A stretch of DNA of 64,000 bases from Streptomyces bacillaris (GTDB taxonomy: Bacteria > Actinomycetota > Actinomycetes > Streptomycetales > Streptomycetaceae): assembly GCF_003268675.1 (NCBI RefSeq), contig NZ_CP029378.1, positions 7,688,001 to 7,752,000 of the forward strand. Direction: 5' to 3'. Shown here one piece after another: positions 59,361 to 64,000 of this stretch (position 1 is the first letter of the stretch; every line of letters begins with the position of its first letter). A program made the position numbers and the translations under genes. The notes beneath the pieces were generated by a model, which was not told the DNA's origin, did not search any database, and saw nothing but the letters and a program-made list of their open reading frames with translations.

Positions 59361-60914
59361 GTGAGCGCGAGCGGTTTCCGGTTCAATCCACCGCCGAACT
59401 GGCTGTTGCCCGAGGGCTGGGTTCCCTCGGAGGGCTGGCAGCCCGACCCGTCGTGGCCACCGCCTCCGCCGGGCTGGCAGTTGTGGCTGGCCGACCCTCC
59501 CGAAGCCGCTTCGGTGACCGCTGCCGTCCCCCACCAGTACGCGCCTCCGCCCGCGGCTCCCGCCGGCCGGAAGCGGGGCTGGTTCGGCCGTCGGCGACAC
59601 GATGGGACGAGCGAGCTCGAAGAGCTGAGGGCCTGGATCGCCCAGGCCTACGGCGCGGACGCCGCCCAGGTCGCCGGACTGGTGCGGCGCACACGCCAGG
59701 AGGCGGCCGTGCTGCTGACACAGGCCCGGGAACAGGCCGAGGCGATCGTCGAGGAAGCCCGCCAAGCCGTCAGAGACGTCAAGAGCGAGGCCAAGCAGGT
59801 CGCCAAGGACGCGGAGAAGACCCGCAGGGAAGCGGAGCGGCACCGCGGTGAGATCTATCAGGCCGAAAGCCGCCTGACCGCGCTGCGTGCGCAGCTCGTC
59901 ATCACCGACGAGACCGTTCTCCTGCAGCAGGCAGGCATCTACGCCTACCACCACCAGCTCCACGACGCGGTCGCCTACCGCACGCGCCTGGACTCCCTCA
60001 AGGCCGAGATCAAGAACCTCGCGCGCAACAACCAGGCGGTTCTCGCCGCCACCGACTGGACCGTCAACGGCTCCGCCCGCGAAGGCCGGAAGATGATCCG
60101 GGACTTCTCCAAACTGATGCTCCGCGCCTACAACGCGGAGGCCGAATACGCCGTCCGCACCATGCGCCCCCACCGCCTCACCTCATTGATCGACCGCCTC
60201 TACAAGAGCCGGGAGACCATCGCCAAGCTCGGCGCCACCATGCACATCCGCATCTCCGACGCCTACCACGACGCCCGCGTCCGCGAACTGCAGCTGACCG
60301 CCGACTTCCTGCAGAAGAAGGACGAGGAGAAAGAAGCCCAGCGCGAGGCCAGGGCCCGCGAACGCGAGGAGGCGGCCGCCCAGCGCGAACTCGACCGCGA
60401 ACGGGACAAGCTGAACAAGGAACTCAACCATTACGAGGCCGCCATCGAACGCATGCGTGCTCAGGGCGACCACGACGCAGTACGCGACATGGAAGCCAAA
60501 CTCGCCGAGATCCAGCAGGCACTCCAGGACGTCGACGCCCGCGCCGCGAACGTCCGCACCGGCTATGTCTACGTCGTCTCCAACATCGGCGCCTTCGGGG
60601 ACAGCATCGTCAAGATCGGCATGACCCGCCGCCTCGAACCCCTCGACCGCGTCTACGAACTCAGCGGCGCCGCCGTCCCCTTCCGCTTCGACGTCCACGC
60701 CCTGATCTTCAGCAAGGACGCCGTCGGCCTGGAAACCCGCCTCCACCAGGAATTCGCGGACCGGCGCGTCAACCGCGTCAACAGCAGGAAGGAGTTCTTC
60801 TACGTCACCCCCGCCGAGGTACGCACCGCACTGGAACGCTTCGCGGGAGAGCACCTGGTGGAGTTCAGCGAAACCCCGCAAGCGCTCGAGTGGCGCGCCA
60901 GCAATACGGGCTGA
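59361..60914 (+). CDS. DUF4041 / T5orf172 (GIY-YIG-like) protein
   Basis: 517 residues from GTG 59361 (GGGGGAG upstream). N-terminus: repeated Trp/Pro segments (WLLPEGWVPSEGWQPDPSWP), like a short DUF2510 region. Residues 85-170: coiled coil (QAREQAEAIVEEARQAVRDVKSEAKQVAKDAEKTRREAE). Middle: DUF4041 helices with ARNNQAVLAATDWTVNGSAREGRKMIRDFSKLMLRAYNAEAEYAV. C-terminus: T5orf172 nuclease-like fold (TGYVYVVSNIGAFGDSIVKIGMTRRLEPLDRVYELSGAAVPFRFDVHALIFSKDAVGLETRLHQEF) with Arg and Glu as in GIY-YIG enzymes. Relatives occur in phages and mobile DNA. A nucleic-acid processing or defence role is inference. Confidence 0.85.
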   Translation: MSASGFRFNPPPNWLLPEGWVPSEGWQPDPSWPPPPPGWQLWLADPPEAASVTAAVPHQYAPPPAAPAGRKRGWFGRRRHDGTSELEELRAWIAQAYGADAAQVAGLVRRTRQEAAVLLTQAREQAEAIVEEARQAVRDVKSEAKQVAKDAEKTRREAERHRGEIYQAESRLTALRAQLVITDETVLLQQAGIYAYHHQLHDAVAYRTRLDSLKAEIKNLARNNQAVLAATDWTVNGSAREGRKMIRDFSKLMLRAYNAEAEYAVRTMRPHRLTSLIDRLYKSRETIAKLGATMHIRISDAYHDARVRELQLTADFLQKKDEEKEAQREARAREREEAAAQRELDRERDKLNKELNHYEAAIERMRAQGDHDAVRDMEAKLAEIQQALQDVDARAANVRTGYVYVVSNIGAFGDSIVKIGMTRRLEPLDRVYELSGAAVPFRFDVHALIFSKDAVGLETRLHQEFADRRVNRVNSRKEFFYVTPAEVRTALERFAGEHLVEFSETPQALEWRASNTG

Positions 60915-60960
60915 CGGATCGAGCAGTGCCGCTGTCACCCGGCTCAGGTGCTCGGCCGGT

Positions 60961-60990
60961 CGTCCGGGCTGCCGAGCAGCCCGGCGGACG
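60961..60990. terminator. Hairpin between convergent DUF4041 and small-protein genes
   Basis: CGTCCGGGCTG (60961-60971) pairs with CAGCCCGG-C-GGACG (60977-60990) with one bulged C and a CCGAG loop. Confidence 0.6.
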
Positions 60991-61034
60991 GAGCTGTGCC
61001 GGAAGCTGTGCCAGGCCCCGTACGCTCCGACCGG

Positions 61035-61355
61035 TCACAGACCGGGGACGTCCCTGATCTTCTTGACGACGGACTCGACGGTCTTCAGCACGCCGTTGTG
61101 CCGCTTCGCGCGGGCCGCCCGGTCGGCCGGCACCAGCCGCGCCGCGGCCTCGACGGCGTAGGCGTCCGGATCACCGAAGTGGGTCCGCGGGTGCTCTCCC
61201 GTCTCCGCGCAGTGCGCCGTGACCTCCTTGACCGCCTGGAGCACGACCGCCCGGTCCACGCCCGGCTGCATGGCCAGCCGCACCTGGAAACGAGCCATCC
61301 ACTTTTCGCGGTCCTTCTCCGCTGCCGCGTCCATCGTCCTGTCCTTGCGCGCCAC
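61035..61355 (-). CDS. Small protein with HAAS-like helical segment
   Basis: 106 residues from GTG 61355 (GGGAGAG upstream). The pattern KWMARFQVRLAMQPGVDRAVVLQAVKEVTAHCAETGEHPRTHFGDPDAYAVEAAARL resembles the helical HAAS-type segment that precedes membrane domains in many actinobacterial proteins (LxxR...VxxHC...FGDPxxYA). Here it stands alone without any membrane helix. Function unknown. Confidence 0.6.
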   Translation of the reverse strand: MARKDRTMDAAAEKDREKWMARFQVRLAMQPGVDRAVVLQAVKEVTAHCAETGEHPRTHFGDPDAYAVEAAARLVPADRAARAKRHNGVLKTVESVVKKIRDVPGL

Positions 61356-61460
61356 GTGCTCTCCCTGATGACCGGCCGGTTGTCCGTCGTGGAGTCAGAC
61401 GCTGTGGCGTCGATACGGGTTGGTTCCCGAAGCGGGAATCGGATGAGGTTCAGGTGACTC

Positions 61461-61547
61461 CGGATCGGAGCGGGGGCCGATCCGCACGCACGCTCGCCGC
61501 ACCGGCCCCGGACCCGAGTACTTAGCGTACGAGGGTCCGGGGCCGGT
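61461..61547 (-). terminator. Tandem hairpins ending the ketosynthase operon
   Basis: A perfect 15-bp stem (61501-61515 with 61533-61547) whose loop carries a GTAC/GTAC inner pair, and a second 8-bp stem (CGGATCGG 61461-61468 with CCGATCCG 61477-61484). They lie about 100-180 nt past the fabG stop on the minus strand and precede the next minus-strand gene. Confidence 0.65.
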
Positions 61548-61644
61548 ACGGCGGGAGCACCCACCCGGACGCCGCACGGCCGTCCTCAGGACAGGGACGG
61601 GAAGGGCCGGACAGGCACTGGTCCGGTGCCGGGCCCTGTAGCGG

Positions 61645-62415
61645 TCAGCTCGGTAGGCCGCCGTTGATCTCGACGACCTGGCCGGTGATGTAGGCGGCGC
61701 GGTCCGAGACCAGGAAGGAGACCAGGTCGGCGACCTCCTGCGGCGTGCCGGCGCGGGCGAGCGGGATGTTCTTGAGGTGCCGTTCGGCCACGTCGGCGGG
61801 GAGGGAGGCTGTCATGTCGGTGGAGATCAGGCCGGGCGCGACGACATTGGCGCGGATGCCGTAGCGGCCGCACTCCTTGGCCAGGGAGCGGGTGAAGCCG
61901 ATGATCCCGGCCTTGGAAGCCGCGTAGTTGGTCTGGCCCGCACTGCCGTGCACGCCGGCGATGGAGGAGAGCGTGACGACGGCTCCACGCCGACGGCGCA
62001 TCAGCGGGTACACGGCGGCCCGGCAGACGTTGTACGTGCCGTGGAGATTGGTGTCCATGACCGAACGCCATTCGTCCTCGGCCATCAGGGCGAGCGGACG
62101 GTCCCGCGTGATCCCGGCCGAGGTGACGACGGCCGACAGCGGCCCGAGTTCCTCCTCGGCCGCGGAGACGAACTCCCTCACCTGCTCGGCGTCGGCCACA
62201 TCGACCGGCCGGTGGAGGACCCGGGCCCCGGCCTTCTCCGCGATCAGGGCCGCCTCCGCGGCGGCCTCCGCGTCGGAGCGGTAGCAGAAAGCGATGTCGT
62301 ACCCGTCCTCGGCGAGGCGGGCGACGACGGCGCGCCCGATACCGCGCGAGCCGCCGGTGACCAGGGCCACCGGGCGCGTCGAGGCATCCCCGCCCGTGGT
62401 TCCGGTGCCGGTCAC
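61645..62415 (-). CDS. fabG: 3-oxoacyl-ACP reductase (ketoreductase)
   Basis: 256 residues from GTG 62415, overlapping the ACP stop by 4 bp. SDR fold: TGGSRGIG cofactor loop (20-27), NAG-type TSAG, catalytic Ser (LSSIAG), and YAASK. It reduces the beta-keto group on the growing ACP-bound chain. Last gene of the KS / KS-like / ACP / KR set, so it belongs to the specialised pathway rather than housekeeping fatty acid synthesis, although the enzyme itself looks like a normal FabG. Confidence 0.92.
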   Translation of the reverse strand: MTGTGTTGGDASTRPVALVTGGSRGIGRAVVARLAEDGYDIAFCYRSDAEAAAEAALIAEKAGARVLHRPVDVADAEQVREFVSAAEEELGPLSAVVTSAGITRDRPLALMAEDEWRSVMDTNLHGTYNVCRAAVYPLMRRRRGAVVTLSSIAGVHGSAGQTNYAASKAGIIGFTRSLAKECGRYGIRANVVAPGLISTDMTASLPADVAERHLKNIPLARAGTPQEVADLVSFLVSDRAAYITGQVVEINGGLPS

Positions 62416-62681
62416 GTGGCGGACGCGCCGTTCAGCTCGGCCTCGATCAGCTCCCGTACCAGCCGGAAGCTGCCGATCTCGGCCAGCCGCGACTCGTCGA
62501 TCTTCACGCCGTAGCGCTCCTCGACCCGGACGGCGATCTCCAGCGAGATCAGCGAGTCCACCTCCAGGTCCTCCTTGAACCGGGCGTCGTCGGTGACCTC
62601 GTCCAGGGGCAGTTCCAGCGCCTCGGCGACGACGGTACGCAGTTCCTCGGCGTCGAACGCCTGGTCGGTGCGGGCGGTCAT
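62412..62681 (-). CDS. Acyl carrier protein
   Basis: 89 residues, acidic. DLEVDSLISLEI carries Ser43, the phosphopantetheine site in the D-S-L motif. Helix I ELRTVVAEALELPLDEV and the VEERYGVKIDESRLAEIGSFRLVREL end are typical of type II ACPs. The unusual DSLISLEIAV instead of DSLDxVELV fits carriers of specialised type II systems. Holds the chain for the neighbouring KS pair and KR. Confidence 0.92.
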   Translation of the reverse strand: MTARTDQAFDAEELRTVVAEALELPLDEVTDDARFKEDLEVDSLISLEIAVRVEERYGVKIDESRLAEIGSFRLVRELIEAELNGASAT

Positions 62682-62711
62682 GGGGCACTCCTCTTCTTCG
62701 GGGGCGGGTTC

Positions 62712-63665
62712 TCAGGGGGTGTGATCGGGGCCGGTCAGGAACACCGCGGCGACGCCGTCGCCCTCGGGTCCGCCGCAGGTGGCCAGGACGGTGTGCCCGC
62801 CGTGCGTGTCGAGGTGGGCGACGGCGGCGGCCGCCTGGAGCACGCCGAGCGCGCCGGAGGCGGCGCCGAGCCCGGCGGCGGGGTCCAGGACGGAGCCTGC
62901 GGGCGGCCCGGCCGGGTCGTCCGCAGCCTCGGTCAGCCACAGGTCGGGGGTGAGGCCCCCGGCGCGGGCGACGGCACCGGCGAGGTCCGCCTCCCGGGCG
63001 CAGCCGGCCACGGTGGCGCGGATCTCGGCGCCGCGCTCGGTGGCGCGGTCGGCCGACTCCAGGACGAGGGCGACGGCGCCGTCCAGGGCCGGGGTGCCGA
63101 GCAGCTTGGTCACGATGTCGCCGGCCGGCTCCACGCCGATGACGACGGCGGTGTCGGCCCGCCCCGTGACGATCAGGGCGCGGGCCCAGTAGAGGGCGTC
63201 GAGGCCGCTGGTGGGACCGTTGCACAGGGTGACGTTGGGGCCGCGCAGGCCGTGGGCCATGGCGACCGATCCGGCGATGACGTTGCTGGAGGTCTGCGGC
63301 AGCCCGAGCGGGCTGAGGCCGAGGACGGTGTCGCGGGCGATGGTGTCCGCGAAGGAGCAGACGTTCTCCAGGATGCCGACGTTGGTGCTGACCACCACGG
63401 CGGTGGTGTCACCGGAGCCGGTGTAGCGGTCGCCGTCGAACAGACCGGCGGCCCGCAGGGCGGGGGCGGTGGCGCGGAGGGCGAGCCGGGAAGCGCGGTC
63501 CTTGTGCCGCAGGTCCCGCCCGACCAGGCCGGTGGCGGGGTCGAAGCCGCCCTCGCGGACGGTGCCGAGGAGTTCGTCGGGCAGGGTCAGGCCGGGGACG
63601 GCGAGTCCCGCCCCGGTGACGACCGCCACGCGAGCCGAGGATGCGGCGGGGTGCGCTGTGCTCAT
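62712..63665 (-). CDS. Short ketosynthase-like protein (possible chain-length factor analogue)
   Basis: 317 residues, about 80-100 fewer than a KS. N-terminal thiolase-fold half is present (VVVSTNVGILENVCSFADT; SSNVIAGSVAMAHGLRGPNVTLCNGPTSGLDALYWARALI). Cys148 sits where the KS nucleophile is, but the context LCNGPTSG is unlike TACSS. The C-terminal half lacks clear HGTGT and GHxxG histidine motifs, so condensing activity alone is unlikely. ATGA overlap with the upstream KS suggests a heterodimer partner, like the KS-beta of type II PKS. Confidence 0.75.
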   Translation of the reverse strand: MSTAHPAASSARVAVVTGAGLAVPGLTLPDELLGTVREGGFDPATGLVGRDLRHKDRASRLALRATAPALRAAGLFDGDRYTGSGDTTAVVVSTNVGILENVCSFADTIARDTVLGLSPLGLPQTSSNVIAGSVAMAHGLRGPNVTLCNGPTSGLDALYWARALIVTGRADTAVVIGVEPAGDIVTKLLGTPALDGAVALVLESADRATERGAEIRATVAGCAREADLAGAVARAGGLTPDLWLTEAADDPAGPPAGSVLDPAAGLGAASGALGVLQAAAAVAHLDTHGGHTVLATCGGPEGDGVAAVFLTGPDHTP

Positions 63666-64000
63666 CGGGCTGCCTCCAGGATCGCGGCGGCGTTGATCCC
63701 GCCGAAGCCGAACGCGTCGACCTGGGCCAGCGTCAGTTCCGGTGCGGTGGCCGCGTGTTCACGGACCAGCCGCAGCCCCGCCGCCTCCTCGATCGGGTCG
63801 GTGAGGCCGAGCACGGGCGGTACCTGGCCCCGCTGGAGGGCGAGTACCGCCGTCGTCAGGCTGAGCAGACCGGAGCCGCCGAGTGTGTGGCCGGTCATCG
63901 ACTTGACCGCGGTCATGAGCGGCCCGCTCCCGGGCGGGAAGATCCGGGAGAGCACGGTGGCCTCGGTGGAGTCGTTCTTCGGGGTGCCGCTGCCGTGCAG
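63662..64000 (-). CDS. Beta-ketoacyl synthase, C-terminal part (5' end outside window)
   Basis: 112 residues of the C-terminus. LHGSGTPKNDSTEA carries the first catalytic His (HGTGTxxND motif), KSMTGHTLGGSG the second, and AFGFGGINAAAILE the closing FGFGG strand. The gene continues past 64000. It overlaps the short KS-like gene by 4 bp (ATGA) and is the upstream, catalytic member of the pair. Confidence 0.9.
   Translation of the reverse strand: MHGSGTPKNDSTEATVLSRIFPPGSGPLMTAVKSMTGHTLGGSGLLSLTTAVLALQRGQVPPVLGLTDPIEEAAGLRLVREHAATAPELTLAQVDAFGFGGINAAAILEAAR

Noticed and set aside
51787..64000. P450-ferredoxin pair and ketosynthase genes as one biosynthetic cluster
   Set aside because: More than 8 kb of unrelated genes, remnants and terminators separate them.
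1..64000. CRISPR arrays, tRNA or rRNA genes, insertion sequences
   Set aside because: No spaced identical repeats of CRISPR type, no tRNA T-loop signatures in a plausible fold, and no transposase-like protein were seen.

Overview
The window is chromosomal DNA from a Streptomyces or a very close relative. The evidence is the very high GC content, strong third-position GC bias, GTG starts, a gamma-butyrolactone (AfsA/ScbR) locus, a DasR-type chitin operator, and many secreted hydrolases and one-component regulators. No tRNA, rRNA, CRISPR array, transposase or integrase was seen.

Layout. 1-5.4 kb: end of a membrane protein, a DUF4230 protein, a chitin-active LPMO behind a DasR-like box, a secreted TNT-type NAD glycohydrolase with a small downstream protein that may be its immunity factor, a DinB protein, signal peptidase I and a small tyrosine-phosphatase-like protein. 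5.4-9.4 kb: fructose operon fruR-fruK-fruA on the minus strand. 9.5-16.6 kb: small conserved proteins, a PepSY lipoprotein, a class-C serine hydrolase, a STAND ATPase without a DNA-binding domain, and an alpha/beta hydrolase. 17.1-22.3 kb: oligosaccharide ABC transporter (binding lipoprotein plus two permeases) with a GH13 alpha-glucosidase. 22.5-31.2 kb: a stand-alone TsaD homologue behind an AT-rich palindrome, a resistance-type kinase, an acyltransferase, a VOC protein, a GH114-like secreted protein, an OmpR-type two-component pair and a divergent LysG/LysE pair.

31.3-34.8 kb: signalling locus scbR-like / afsA-like / NmrA-like reductase / second receptor-like TetR, with two ARE-type operators. 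34.8-48 kb: regulator-target pairs, several with a visible operator: XRE-MmyB/alcohol dehydrogenase, ArsR/Old Yellow Enzyme, a FUSC-TetR fusion, TetR/GH30, MerR/double hydrolase and OhrR/Ohr. A cobalamin riboswitch precedes a secreted DUF4430 protein. 47.5-61.4 kb: a probably leaderless hypothetical gene with duplicated operators, a methyltransferase, a PEP-mutase-like enzyme, ThpR, a P450-ferredoxin pair, several gene remnants or frameshifts, an SGNH hydrolase, a TetR/FBP pair, an HTH-coiled-coil-receiver protein and a DUF4041/T5orf172 protein. 61.6-64 kb: the edge of a type II ketosynthase gene set (KS, short KS-like protein, ACP, ketoreductase) that continues past the window.

Two genes (ohr and a DUF998 gene) are broken by single-base changes next to G/C homopolymers. 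This may reflect sequence error rather than biology. Functions are assigned from motifs and family knowledge; no database search was possible.
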